Numbered from the stretch's first letter, positions 12,796 through 26,291 are shown. The stretch is 64,000 bases of DNA from Paraphoma chrysanthemicola (GCA_020744225.1 JAGMWG010000010.1:1426001-1490000), one strand, 5' to 3'. Translations and numbers: made by a program. Notes: generated by a model not told the origin, from the letters alone.

Positions 12796-15700
12796 AAGTT
12801 CTAACTTTTTAATTTTCTCTTTTTTAGTTTATAGATTTTATTTTCTAGATTATTAAGAAGATATTTTAAGTAATTACACAGTTCTAAAAGTAATTTTCTT
12901 AACTTATATTATAATTAGAATAAATCTTCTCTTCTTATATTATTTACTCTCTACTATAATTATTAAACTTATATCTTAGAAGTTTAAGTAAGTCTTAAAC
13001 TTCTTAAACTACTAATAAGTAAAAGTTTTTATAAGTCTATCTACTAGCATATTACTAGTCTTAAGATACTTAATACTAAAAAATTCTTTAAGATATTCTT
13101 ACCTTAACTATATATTCTAAATATTAATATATCTAAGTTAAGTAATAATTCTTTTATTCTTTCTTATAATAAGTCTAATTATCTACTAATTATTGTACTA
13201 GATCTTCTAGATATTACCTAAATTAAGAGTTAGTTCTTTAAGAAATCTCTTAAGTACTATAAATTTCTTAGCTATATACTTAAGAGTAAGAAGCTTTACT
13301 TTAGTTATTAAGGTTATAATTATACTTTAATACACTATCTTCTATAGAATTATACTCTTAAAGAGTATAATAATATACTTATATAAGAATTACTAAGTAT
13401 TAGAATTATTAGTAAAGAATGCATCTCTGCATATTATAAGATTTAGCTTATCTAACTTTCTATACTTAATTATAGTAAACCTTATATAATATAAATATAT
13501 AATTACTAAGTTTATAGTATTAAGATATTACTTACTTAAGTTTATTAAGAAGTGTAATAACTTAGAAACTGTAAATACAATATCTAGTTATAATATAATT
13601 ATAGTATAAAGAGTTAATCTAACTCTTTTCTAGTAGATCTTAATCTCTTATTTAAATACTTTACTAAAATTCTTAATTAGCTCTTCTAATAGAAGAGAGG
13701 TTACTAAGAAACTTCTTTTACTTAACTTAAACTATTTTATAATCTTATTAATGTAAGTATTATATACTAAAGTAATTATCTTATTCTTATAGTTTCTAAT
13801 TACTTAGATTCTAAAAAACTACTAGATTAGTTCTTAATCTTAAATCTTGTACTTAGATAATACCTTATTTTATAGAATTTATACTTATTACTTATTATTC
13901 TTATAATATAAGAGTAGAATATTATTAATATAGAATAAAATTAGAATCTTATAATTCTAAGTAAAGAATAAGTATAGTTCTTCTTTTAATACTATAAGCT
14001 TAATATTTCTAAGTATACTAGTAAATTCTTTATACTAAAGAAGTAGTAAATCTCTTAATCTATATAATATGCAATTAAGTTTTACGTATATTCTTAGTTT
14101 ATAGAATTCTTTTAGTAATTTATAGAAGATAAGATTCTTAGCTATAATTATAGTATTTAGAAATACTTCTATAATATTATATTAGTTAATCTTTAGATTA
14201 AAGTAGGTAGTAATTACTATTACTATTCTAAAGAATTTAGCTATAAAAGTTGCAGTATATATTAATTATAGTATATTCTTCTCTTAGAAATCTTCTTATA
14301 TAATAATCTAGGCTTTAGCTTAATTAAGAAATCTATTCTTATTAATCTTATATATCTATACTTATTTAAGTAGAAGTAGGCGTATTAGTACTATATTAAT
14401 TAAGTAGATTTACTATATTCTCTTACTAAATAGAGTGTTAATCTTCTTTTACAAAGTATTCTTAAAGAGAGCTTATAAAGAATAATTAATTATTTACTTC
14501 TAGATTATTAGAGAAGAAGAAAATTTGCTTATATAGAAGTAAATTTCTAGAATCTTAGGTATATTTTAAAGTATCTTATAATCTAGAGTTACTACTATAA
14601 TTACTATATTTAATAGCTTATAACTCTTTATATTAATTTAGATAAAGTATACTTCTAGAATAAATATATTATTAAAGTTCTACTACTAATACTATAAGTA
14701 ATCTAGATTAGTAATTAGTATATATACTCTATTCTAGAAGCTATACTTAGAATTATATTTTAGATCTATAATTAGTAAATATAAGCTCTTAGCTTTTCTA
14801 CTTCTTACTTAATTATTATAATTTAAATATTTACTTCTAGTTCTACGCGTTAGAAGATACTTTAATACATTTACTTTTAATACACTTTTAGTAAGTCTTT
14901 TACTAGCTCTCTAAGACTGTATAGTAGATATCTCTATTAATTTAATTAGATATAGTAGGTCTAACTAAGAATCTTATAGTCTACTTAATTTTTAAGTTAG
15001 CTAGATTATATTATCTAGAATTCTTAATATATTATAAGAAAATACTTTAGATTTAAAAGATTCTACCTACCTAGAACGTTATATATTCTAAAAAATTTCT
15101 ATACTTAAATAGTTAGTAAATAGCTAATTATAACTCTTAATATCTAACTCTAGTATTATATATAGAGTTACTAGTATTAATTATTTCTTTCTTTAGTTAT
15201 TATAGATTCTTAATTACTAGCTAGCTATATCTATAATCTATAAAACTTTTTCTACTTTTTTTTCTTAATTACTAGACTAGCTAGTCTTAGTATTAGTTAG
15301 TTAAAGTAAATTAAAGTTAAATAGATCTTTAGATTCTAGTTAAGGCTAAGCTAGTTACTCTTCTAAGTCTAAGAATTTATAAAGGTTATTAAGCTCTCTA
15401 TTATATAAGACTTTAACTTATATAATTACGCTTTTCTTAGTTATCTTCTTACTATTATCTCTATTATAGAAGTAATCTTTATTAAATATTATATTATAAG
15501 TAGTAATTACTTAGTTAAGTATAAGAATTTATATCTAGTAGGTATTAGAAGTACAATAGCTTACTAAATATTTAATATATTTTTATAGAGCTACTTTAAA
15601 TACCTACTTTATAATACTTACTATATAATTCTAATTAAGTAGGTATACTTTATAGCTATAAGTATATACTCTACTCTAATTAGAGTAAAGATTAATAAGT

Positions 15701-18299
15701 CTAGATTATATATTAGCTAGCTTATACTAGTAAAAGTACTACCTAAACTAAGAATCTAGAATCTTATTAAGTAATTAGTATCTATAAATTATAAATAAGC
15801 TTATTCTATAGAGCTATACTACTATATCTATAATCTTAGACTAGAGTTTCTTAAAAAGCCTTACGCTAATACGCATTTTAATAGCTTTTATAATTAGCTT
15901 CTAGCTTATATATTCTACTAAACTATTTAGCTTATATATATATAATAGTGTTATCTTAATTATAATTTCTTTATCTAAGACTTAATTCTTATATTATAAT
16001 CTACCTCTCTAGAGTAGTATAGCTATATTATTATCTTAATAGATTTCTATAATTCTTAAGTTATACTTATATAGTATAGAGTTATAAAAAGCTATTATAG
16101 CGCGTATAATCTTAGAAAGAGTCTTTAATTTTAGATTAGTATTACTAATCTTTTCTAAGAAGTTATTTTTAATTACTATTAACTACTATTCTTCTAATTA
16201 TCTATATAGTATATTAAATAGATTCTATAATATCTTATAAAAAGATTATAGTAATTACTTCTTCTAGTGTTATAAGATTACTTAAGTAGCATAAGTTATT
16301 ATATATTCTTAATATTTAATTCTACGTATACCTTTAATATTTATATTCTATACGTTCTTTATAAGTACTTAAAGTGTACACTAGCTAAGATAGCTAGATT
16401 ATAAGTGCTAAAAATTCTCTAGATTACTTCTTAGTAGTAATTTCTATAATCTCTTTAATATTATCTTTATAAGAATAAGTACTATAAAATAAGAATAAGG
16501 CTTATATTTAATAAAGAGAAAGTTATATTTACTAATAAAATTAAATATAATAGTACTAGAGTTAATTACACTACGTCTAAGTGTATAATCTGCTCTTATA
16601 TACTAAATCTTTACCTTCTCTCTAAGCTTTATTTCTAAGATAATACTAATATAGAATTCTTTTATAACTTTAATATTCTTAAGAATAAGATTATATTTCT
16701 TTCTATTAGGTACGTTTAAGATTATTAGTAGAAAGTAATTACTAGTTCTACTTACAAGAAGTAATTAGATTTCTATATAGATATAATTCTTAGGTAGACT
16801 CTTAATAAATATACTTAGAACTAGTAGTTCTTATTAATTTACTACGTAAATAGTAGATTCTTTATCTAAAATTATATATTCTAAGAATAGATATATACTA
16901 CAAGTTATACTATATATACTATTAAGAACTAGAGCTTAAGAAATATAAATTAAATTAATAATTATAGCTATAATCTAGCTTACAAATCTATTTCTATTAG
17001 AGTGTATAGATTCTTTTATTTTTTACCTAAATTTCTTAATCTATTTCTAGAGATTCTTATACTAAGAAAGACTATACTAATTCTTAATTAACTTTTTAAC
17101 TGCGTTAGTTATATTAGAAGATAATCTAAAATATAATCTTATAATTACGTATTAAAGGCGTTAGTATAAGTTTAGAGCTTATCTATAGTTATAATCTAGT
17201 TTATTATATAAGTAAGTAATTATACTTACTAATTTCTTAGTTAAATTAATATTTTCTTATCTAGAAAAGAAAGGTATTAAAAAGACTAAGTACACTTTTT
17301 CTTTTTAGTAGAGTACTATATTCTTATAAAGTATAGTGCTATAGATCTATACTAGCTTCTAAAGTATAATCTATTCTTTTCTTATAGCTTAATTAGTAAT
17401 TATATTTACTTATATTATTTTTACCTAGTCTATTATATACTTTAGAGTTAGTATATCTAAAAAGTTAGTAAGTATAAGTAATTCTTCTACTTCTAAAATC
17501 TTAAAAGTTACTACTTATATGTACAGTATTTTCTAATTAGTAAACTATTATTCTAAAGTTATCTATAAAAAGCTTACCTTTATAAGATAGAGCTAGTAAT
17601 TATTTCTAATATAATTCTAAACTATTATATTATTAGACGCTATAGATTCCTTAAGGTGCCTAATTAGGAATTATATTCTAAGAGTATCTTTCTATTTAAG
17701 CTAGATCTAAGCTAGGCTAAAAATTTCTACTAATATAGTTTTCTAGATCTAATCTATAATATTGTTAAGCGCTGTATACTTATAATTCTAGTTCTTCTAC
17801 TTATAGCTATATAGTTAAAATTTCTTATTTTAAGTCTTAAGTTAATCTACTAGTAGTACTTTACTAGTCTTGTACTCTACTTTAAGAATATTATATTTAC
17901 TAACTACTATAGAATTACTCTTATCTTCTAGTTTCTTAGAAACTAGTAGTAGAATTAGTAGTAATAAATAAGTAAGTTTCTAATTATAGATAAATAGAAT
18001 ATTAAGAGCGTTAAGATTATACTTATTCTAGATATTCTTCTTACGTATAATTACATAGAACTAAGAGAACTAGTAAAGCTAGTTTACTTAAGATACTAAG
18101 AGCTAACTACTTTTAAGAATATCTTTAAATTTATAATCTATAAAGATCTAAGGTATAGAAGTTATACTATAGAGAAGAAAGTAAATAAGTTAGAATAAGA
18201 ATTAGAGTATTAAGTAAATAATTAATTAGTAGTACTTAGCGTAAAGAATTACGTAAAAAGAATTAACTGCTTATAATCTTAAAGCGCTAGGCTTATAAC

Positions 18300-18524
18300 T
18301 ATAGAGAATCTAAGATACTACGTAATTAGAATTACTTAATTATTACTACTTAAGAAAACTAAGCTAAAGAGCTTAAACTATATACTTCTAGCTTAAGTAT
18401 AGAATTCTCTATAATTCTAGCCTTCTTAGCTCTATAGAGTAATTATAAATTACGTATTACTTTCTTAAGTTAATATATTGTAATTCTTAGTATAGAATAC
18501 TTTATAATTACTATATCTATAATA
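18300..18524 (-). repeat. Right (5') LTR of Copia R2
   Basis: This is the 225-bp partner of 10,499-10,723, with the same ends and only scattered differences. It is followed directly by the second GTCTA (18,525-18,529) and then by R1 sequence. Confidence 0.88.
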
Positions 18525-18600
18525 GTCTATCTACTAGTATATTACTAGTCTTAAGATACTTAATACTAGAAAATTCTTTAAGATATTTCTATCTTAACTA

Positions 18601-20452
18601 ACGTATTTTATAAGTAAGTAGCGCGTATAACTAAGTAGTATACTCTACTAGCTTTAATTACCTCTTTAAGCGTATAACTTAACTATAATAGATAGTAGTA
18701 TATAGATAGTAATATAATAGATTAAGTAGTATCTATAAAGTCTTTTTTATACGTATAAGCGTTATACTTAGTCTCTTTGCACTTACTATAGTGCGTAAGA
18801 GCCTAGCAGCTAAGGCCTAATTACTCTTTATCTTAACGCTCTTTATAAGTAATCTACTAATTAGTCTTATATTAAGTAAGTATATTCTTACTAGCTCTCT
18901 TTATTAAGACTTTCTACTTTTATATACGCTTTTTCTTATACTACTTTTACTTTAATACTATCTTATTAGTCTTTTTAAGACTAGTAATTCTCTTATATAT
19001 TAGCTTAGCTAACAGAATTATTACTTTAGTACTCTTCTTAAGCTAATTAATTACCTTAATAATTAACGTAGGTAAAAAGCTCTTATATTAGTATACGCGC
19101 TCGCGAATTAGTATTAATTAAGTCTTAAGCTTACGCGCATTACTTAGTATATAAGCCTACTAGATAGCTTCTAATAGAGTAGTAGGTATAAGTATATATA
19201 GCTATATATCTAGCTTTAATAAGATAGCCTCTAGCTAAAGAGGTATAAGACTTATACTTTAAAAGACTAAGCAGATATTAGTTATTATAAACGCGTAGTT
19301 AAAGACTACTTTAAAAGCTAGTAGAAACTTAAGCTTTATAATATAGTTAATATAGTATTAAATAAGAGTCTTAACTTTACAGCTGTACGCACGCTTTAAT
19401 AGTAAGAAGTAGCTAATATTAAGAGGCTGTAGTAAATAAGATAAGTAAGATAGTATATAGAGTATATAGATATTATTCTTCTTATAAAGCTCTTAAAATT
19501 TAAGAGAGTAGTAACTCTTATAGCTATTAAGAATAAGTAGATAATGTGTACTTATAATATAAGTCTTTATATAAGTATTAAAGTACTTTAACTACGCAAC
19601 TCTAAGGTTATTATTTATCTAGCTATTATTACTAACTATAATTACCTAGTTACGTAGAATAGCTGCCTTCTTATACTAGACAAATAGGTAATACTAGCTA
19701 GCAAAGATAAGAAAGAGTAAGACTATCTAGCTAGCAGTATTAATTGCAGTAATTACTATTACCTACTTATAATTACTAGGCTAAATAGTCTTTAGCTAGC
19801 CTCTTCTCTCTAACCTAGTTATAATAAGCTAAGTTATAATCTTATCTATTATAAAGCTAGTCTTATTAAAGTTATAGACGTTCTTATTATAGATACTCTA
19901 CTTAGCTTTTATCTTCTCTATAAGCTTAAACTAGCGTTGTATAAGAATAAGATCTTTATATAAAGCTCTTTACTTATTATACACTTAATTAAAACGCGTT
20001 ATAAGACTATCTATATACTTAATAAAGTTATGCGCTTAGTAGACGCTAACGTAACTAGTAGAGTGCATATCTAGTAGCTTATTAGCTATATTATATATAG
20101 CTGCGTATGTAAGCGTAAATTTATATTAATTAAGGTTAAGTATATACCTAATAATTATCTTCTTCTCTAGCTAAGTAAGCTTCTTTAAGTTAGACTAGTA
20201 ATTACGTTAAGAAGTAATACTAGCGCGTTAGTAGTAGAGTGTTATTTTAGCTACGTTATAGACTGCTGCAGTAGATTAATTATCTTACAGTTAGTTAGCT
20301 AAGATAGCTAAGATAGTAAGCTAAATATTAGCTTTATTTAGAAGTATTTAAGTAATATTGCGTTAAACTATTATCTATTAAGATAAGAGAGATAATTAAA
20401 GCTAGTAGAGTGCACTACTTAGTTATACGCGCTGCTTGCTTATAAAACACGT
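18601..20452 (-). mobile_element. Fot1/Pogo-type DNA transposon, copy a (1,852 bp)
   Basis: The ends form terminal inverted repeats of roughly 50 bp (left ACGTATTTTATAAGTAAGTA; right-end complement ACGTGTTTTATAAGCAAGCA). The element is flanked by TA on both sides (18,599-18,600 and 20,453-20,454). R2 carries the empty site, with a single TA at 13,109-13,110. On the minus strand a Tc1/mariner-superfamily DDE transposase can be followed. Its segments resemble Fot1: W-I-N-T-N-L..., L-L-I-L-[D>N]-S-Y-K-S-Y-Y-S-L-x-F, and S-Y-L-x-x-L-Q-P-L-N. Stops interrupt it. It keeps more CG and CA dinucleotides than copy b, including in the right terminal repeat. Length is close to that usual for Fot1 (about 1.9 kb). 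Confidence 0.85.
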
Positions 20453-22118
20453 TATATATTCTAAATATTAATATACTTAAGTAAAGTAGTAATTCTTTTA
20501 TTCTTTTTTATAGTAAGTTTAGTTATTTACTAATTATTATACTAGATTTTTAAGATATTATCTAAATTAAGAGTTAGCTCTTTAAGAAATCTCTTTAGTA
20601 CTATAGATTTCTTAGCTATATACTTAAGAGTAAAAAGCTTTACTTTAGTTATTAAGGTTATAATTATACTTTAGTGTACTATTTTTTATAAGAAGAGTTT
20701 TTAATTTTAAATTAGTATTACTAATCTTTTCTAAGAAGTTATTCTTAATTATTCTTAATTACTATTCTTTTAATTATCTATATAGTATATTAAATAAATT
20801 CTATAATATTTTATAGAATAGTTATAGTAATTTCTTCTTCTAGTATTATAAGATTACTTAAGTAGTATAAGTTATTATATACTCTTAATATTTAATTCTA
20901 TATATATCTTTAATATTTATATTCTATACGTTCTTTATAAGTACTTAAAGTATATACTAGTTAAGATAGCTAAATTATAAGTACTAGAGATTCTCTAAAT
21001 TACTTCTTAGTAGTAATTCTTATAATTTCTTTAATATTACTTTTATATTAAGACTTTTATTTAATAAAGAAAAGATTATATATACTAATAAGATTAAATA
21101 TAATAGTACTAGAGTTAATTATACTACGTCTAAGTATGCGATTTACTTCTATATACTAAATCTTTACTCTTTCTCTAAGCTTTACTTCTAAGATAATACT
21201 AATATAGAAGTCTTTTATAATCTTAATATTTTTAAGAATAAGATTATAATTTCTTTTATTAGATACATTTAGAATTATTAGTAGAGTATAGTTACTAGTT
21301 CTACTTATAGAAAGTAATTAGAATTTTATATAAATATAATTCTTAAGTAAACTCTTAATATATATATACTTAGAACTAGTAGTTTCTACTAATTTACTAC
21401 GTAAATAGTAGATTCTCTATCTAAATTATATATTCTATAAAGAGATATATACTATAAGTTATACTATATATACTATTAAGAGATATATACTATAAGTTAT
21501 ACTATATATACTATTAAGAACTAGAGCTTAAAAAATATAAACTAGATTAATAATTATAGCTATAATCTAGTCTATAGATCTATTTCTATTAGAGTATATA
21601 AATTCTTTTATTTTCTATTTAAATTTCTTAATCTACTCTTAAATATTCTTATACTAAGAAAGACTATACTAATTCTTAATTAACTTCTTAACTATATTAG
21701 TTATATTAGAAGATAATCTAAAATATAATTCTATAATTACGTATTAGAAGTATTAGTATAAGTTTAGAGTCTATTTATAGTTATAATCTAGTTTATTATA
21801 TAAGTAAGTAATTATACTTACTAATTTCTTAGTTAAATTAATACTTTCTTATTCTAAAAAGAAAGGTATTAAGAAGACTAAGTATACTTTTCTTTTTTAG
21901 TAAAGTACTATATTCTTATAAAGTATAGTGCTATAAATCTACGCTAGCTTCTAAAGTATAATCTATTCTCTTTCTAAGACTTAATCTATAATTATCTTTA
22001 CTTAGACTATTATATACTTTAGAGTTAGTATATTTAAAAAGTTAGTAAGTATAAGTAATTTTTCTACCTCTAGAATTTTAAAAGTTACTACTTATATATA
22101 TATTATATTTTCTAATTA

Positions 22119-24091
22119 ATATATTTTATAAGTAAGTAACGTATATAAGTAAGTAATATACTTTACTAACTTTATATACTTATTCTATCTTAATATATAA
22201 TAGCTCTATACTATACTACTTAATTACTCTTAAATAAATTAAATATTTAGCTTACTATCTTATCTATTAAATCTAACTAATTCTATAGTAATTACTTTAC
22301 TATAGTAATTTATAATATAGCTAAAGTAATACTCTACTAATACTACGTAAGAGTATCTACGTAATATAATTATTAGTCTAACTTAAGAAAGCTTACTTAG
22401 AGAAATAAGTAAGTAATTATTTAATATATACTTAATCTAGATCTATAAGAGTTTACGTTTATGTATATAGCTATATATAATATAGTAGATAACTTACTTA
22501 CTATATAAGATATAGATTAAGTTAGTATTTACTAAGTATATAACTTTATTAAGCGTATAAATATTCTTAAGACTTATTTTAATTATATATATAATTAATT
22601 AAGAGCTCTATATAAGAATTCTACTCTTATATATACTTAGTTTAAGCTTATATAGAAGATATAGATAAGATATAGTATTCTAAATAAAGATATCTATAAC
22701 TTTAATAAGATAAACTTTATAATAAGTAAGATTATAATTTAGCTTATTATTATAGAGTTAAAAAGAAGAGATAAACTAAAGACTATTTAGCTAAGTAATT
22801 ATAAGTAAGTAATATTAATTACTATAATTAATATAGCTAGCTAAACTATTCTACTTTTTCTTATCTTTATTAGATAGTATTACTTCTTTATTTAGTATAA
22901 GAAGAATATTCTATATAACTAAGTAATTATAGTTAGTAATAATAGCTAAATAAATACTAAGCTAAGAGTTAAGTAGCTAAAGTACTTTAACGCTTATATA
23001 AAGACTTACGTTATTAGTATACGTTATCTACTTATTCTTAATAGATATAAGAGCTACTACTCTCTTAAATTTTAAAAGCTTTATAAGAAGAGTAATATCT
23101 ATATACTCTATATACTATCTTACTTATCTTACTTATTATAGTCTCTTAATATTAACTACTTCTTATCTCTTAAGTATATATATAACTATAAGATTAAGAG
23201 CTTTATATATAATTATATTAAGTATATTACTAAATATAAGTTTTTATCTATCTTTAAAGTAGTATTTAAGTAATTATTTACTATATTAAATATCTACTTA
23301 GCTTTTTAAGATATAGATCTTATATCTTACTAGCTAGATACTATTCTCTTAAGACTAGATATTTAGCTATATATATCTATATCTTCTTAGATAAAAGCTC
23401 TCTAGTAAACTTATATACTAAGTAATATATATAAGCTTAAGACTTAATTAATACTAATTTATAAGCGCGTATACTAATATAAGAGCTTCTTACCTATATT
23501 AATTATTAGAGTAATTAACTAGCTTAAGAAGAGAACTAAGATAATAATCTTATTAGCTAAGCTAATATATAAGAGAATTACTAGTCTTAAAAAAACTAAT
23601 AAGACTACGTTAGTACGTAAATAATATAAGAAAAAGAAATACTAGAAAAGAAAAGTCTTAATAAAGATAGCTAAAGAAGATTTACTTATTTAATATAAGA
23701 CTAATTAGTAGATTATATATAAGAAGTATTAAAGAGAAGAGTAATTAAGTATTAGCTACTAAACTCTTATACGCTATAGTAAGTATAAAAAGACTAGATA
23801 AAACTTAAGAATATATAAAAAAGATTTTATAAATACTACTTAATCTTCTATATAAATATCTATATACTACTATATATAATAGTTAAGTTATATACTTATA
23901 AGATATATATACATAGCTTATATAATATATACTATTCTATATATAATAATTAATAGTTATTAATTATACGTATCTTTTTAGTTATATAGTATAGTAAGTA
24001 TAGACTTACGTTCTAATAATACTTAAATAAGTATATAAAGTTAGTAGAGTATATTACTTACTTATATATATTACGTACTTATAAAATATAT
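22119..24091 (+). mobile_element. Fot1/Pogo-type DNA transposon, copy b (1,973 bp)
   Basis: This element belongs to the same family as copy a but lies in the opposite orientation. Its terminal inverted repeats start ATATATTTTATAAGTAAGTA. TA lies on both sides (22,117-22,118 and 24,092-24,093), and the empty site is seen in R2 (TA at 17,538-17,539). Plus-strand translation gives D-I-Y-N-F-[D>N]-x-[T/I]-x-F near 22.69 kb. It then gives W-I-N-T-K-L-x-V-x-W-L-K-Y-F-N, L-L-I-L-[D>N]-R-Y-K-S-Y-Y-S-L-K-F near 23.0 kb, and a Lys-rich C-terminal region at about 23.5-23.8 kb. The catalytic Asp of D-G-H-E-S is changed to Asn, so the enzyme would be dead even without its stops. It is strongly RIP-degraded. 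Confidence 0.85.
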
Positions 24092-24816
24092 TAGTAAACT
24101 ATTATTCTAGAGTTATCTATAAGAAGCTTACCTTTATAAGATAGAGTTAGTAATTATTTCTAATATAATTCTAAACTATTATATTATTAGATACTATAGA
24201 TTTCTTAAAGTATTTAATTAGAGATTATATTCTAAGAGTACTTTTCTATTTAAGCTAGATCTAAGCTAGACTAAGAATTTCTACTAATATAAGTTTTCTA
24301 AATCTAATTTATAATATTATTAAGTACTATATACGTATAATTCTAGTTCTTCTACTTATAGCTATATAATTAGAATTTCTTATCTTAAATTTTAAGTTAA
24401 TCTACTAGTAGTACTTTACCAGTCTTATACTCTACTTTAAGAATATTATATTTACTAACTACTATAAAATTACTTTTATCTTTAAGTTTCTTAGAAACTA
24501 GTAGTAGAGTTAGTAGTATTAGAAGTATTAGAATTATACTTATTCTAGATATCTTTTTTGTATATAATTACGTAGAACTATAAAAACTAGTAGAGCTAGT
24601 TAGCTTAAAATACTAAAAGCTAGCTACTTTTAGAATTATTCTTAAATTTATAATCTATAAGAATCTAAGATATAAAAGTTATACTATAGAAAGAAAAGTA
24701 AATAAATTAGAATAGAAACTAGAGTATTAAGTAAATAATTAATTAGTAGTACTTAGCGTAAAGAATTACGTAGAGAGAATTAACTACTTATAATTCTAAA
24801 GTACTAGACTTATAAC

Positions 24817-25042
24817 TATAGATACTCTAAGATACTACGTAATTAAAATTACTTAATTATTACTACTTAAGAAAACTAAGCTAAAGAGCTTAAACTATAT
24901 ACTCTTAGCTTTAGTATAGAATTCTTTATAATTCTAGTCTTCTTAGCTCTATAAAGTAATTATAAATTACGTATTACTCTCTTAAGTTAATATAATATAA
25001 TTCTTAGTATAAGATACTTTATAATTACTATATCTATATATA
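24817..25042 (-). repeat. 5' LTR of Copia R1
   Basis: This ~225-bp sequence is collinear with the two R2 LTRs (start TATAGATACTCTAAGATAC, end TATATCTATATATA). It is more diverged than they are from each other. It directly joins LTR copy B, so R1 inserted at the inner edge of that repeat. Confidence 0.8.
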
Positions 25043-25470
25043 AAGATTTACTATTTAAATCTTTTATAAGCTATCTAAATTACTAAGTAGTTTATAAGTT
25101 TTATCTTATATTCTTTAAGATCTTATAAATTTTTAGTATAACTAGAATTTAGTATTAATTCTAGTCTAAAATTAGACTAGAAATTCTAAATTATATAAGA
25201 GATTTATTTATTATACTAATTAGATTTAAAAGTAATAGTTTTTAGAATTATTTTAATACTATAGTATAGCTTATTAAGTAAAGAAACTAAAGTATATAGT
25301 AAAGAGAAATCTTTCTCTTTTATCTATACCTAGAATACAAAATACTATCTACTATCTACTCTTTTATATACTTACTCTTATCTTCTATTATCTATTAGGT
25401 AATATACTCTTTATATTTACTTTTAGCTAGTATATTACTAGTTATTAGTAATCTTTACTTCTTCTTAATA
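25043..25470 (-). repeat. ~430-bp LTR-like repeat, copy B (inverted)
   Basis: This is the reverse complement of copy A (2,801-3,232), recognisable along its whole length. Shared segments include CTTACTTCTTCTTAATA at the outer end and TAAATCTTTTATAAGC at the inner end. Copia R1 interrupts it at its inner edge. The internal part of the Gypsy element it belonged to is not seen next to it. Confidence 0.75.
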
Positions 25471-25856
25471 ATATAGTTATATTATAGAATTTAATATTTA
25501 AACTTTAAGTTCTTCTAATAAGTAGTTTATAATAAACTACTTCTTATTATACTTAAAGTAGTTTATATAACTATTTCTAATATATATATCTGTCTAAAAA
25601 AAAAGTCTAGAACTTAGATCTTTTAAAGAAGCTAGTTAATTATTTATATAATAAGACACTAATATACTAGACTATTAATATACTATTAAAATAGTTAATT
25701 ATATTAATTATTAGATAGCTTTACCTAGGAATTACTATAGTAATAATAAATAGTATACTATTATAATTATTATTATAGTAGTCTTATTAAAGACTATAGA
25801 TTAAAAAGAATAGAAATATATAGTTATTTCTTTAAGTTTTATATAGCTTAAGAAAG
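25471..25856. other. Spacer between LTR copies B and C
   Basis: About 390 bp of AT-rich DNA contains a short perfect palindrome-like arm (AGTAGTTTAT / ATAAACTACT near 25,522-25,542). No coding capacity or known element was recognised. Confidence 0.5.
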
Positions 25857-26291
25857 TATATAAGAATTTATTACTTAAATTTTATATAAGCTATCTATAA
25901 TTACTAGTAGCTTAGAAGATTTATCTTATATTCTTTAAAATACTAAGAACTTTAGTATAAGTAGAAATTAGTATTTATTTATAGTCTAAAATTAGACTAA
26001 ATATATATTTTATATAAGAGATTTATATTATATACTAATTAGAATAAAAAAGTAGTAGTTTTTAGAATTATTTTAATACTATAGTATAGCTTACTAAGCT
26101 TAGAAATAGAAGTATATAGTAAAGAGAGATCTCTTTCTTTTATTTATACCTATAATATAAAATACTCTTTACTACCTCTATTAAATAACTTATCTACCTT
26201 TACTTTTATTACCTATTAGGTAATTTACTCTTTATATTCTCTTTTAAGTAGTATATTACTAGTTACTTATAACCTTTACTTCTTCTTAATA
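25857..26291 (-). repeat. ~430-bp LTR-like repeat, copy C, at the isochore edge
   Basis: This is a third, diverged copy in the same orientation as B. It ends with the shared ACTTCTTCTTAATA at 26,291, within about 50 bp of the shift to balanced base composition. No clear target duplication was found on its flanks, so it could be a solo LTR or the edge of a truncated element. Confidence 0.7.

Larger units (their letters stand above)
10499..18524 (-). mobile_element. Complete Ty1/Copia element R2 with LTRs and target duplication
   Basis: Two 225-bp LTRs (10,499-10,723 and 18,300-18,524) flank the element. The 5-bp sequence GTCTA lies immediately outside both ends (10,494-10,498 and 18,525-18,529). 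The pol frame is on the minus strand. The integrase end is near 15,890-16,100 (L-L-Y-x-Y-x-L-N-x-L-V-E). The post-integrase segment is at about 15,440-15,560 (V-I-T-T-x-[D>N]-I-I-F-N-x-D-x-F-Y). The RT catalytic Y-V-D-D, now Y-I-N-N, is at 13,921-13,932. The RNase H end is near 12,960-13,080 (K-Y-L-K-T-S-N-M-L-V-D-R-L). It is inserted in R1, an older and more decayed member of the same family. All enzymes are interrupted by RIP stops. Confidence 0.88.
18530..25042 (-). mobile_element. Copia family R1, 5'-side portion, split by two DNA transposons
   Basis: R1 resumes after R2 and is interrupted by two Fot1-type elements. The R1 pieces are 18,530-18,600, 20,453-22,118 and 24,092-25,042, ending in a 5' LTR at 24,817-25,042. 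Aligning them with R2 shows one further difference. Near 20,690 R1 jumps from sequence matching R2 13,345 to sequence matching R2 16,113, so about 2.77 kb carrying RT and part of integrase is deleted. R1 is more AT-rich than R2 at matched sites, consistent with an older insertion. Its right end abuts LTR copy B. Confidence 0.8.
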
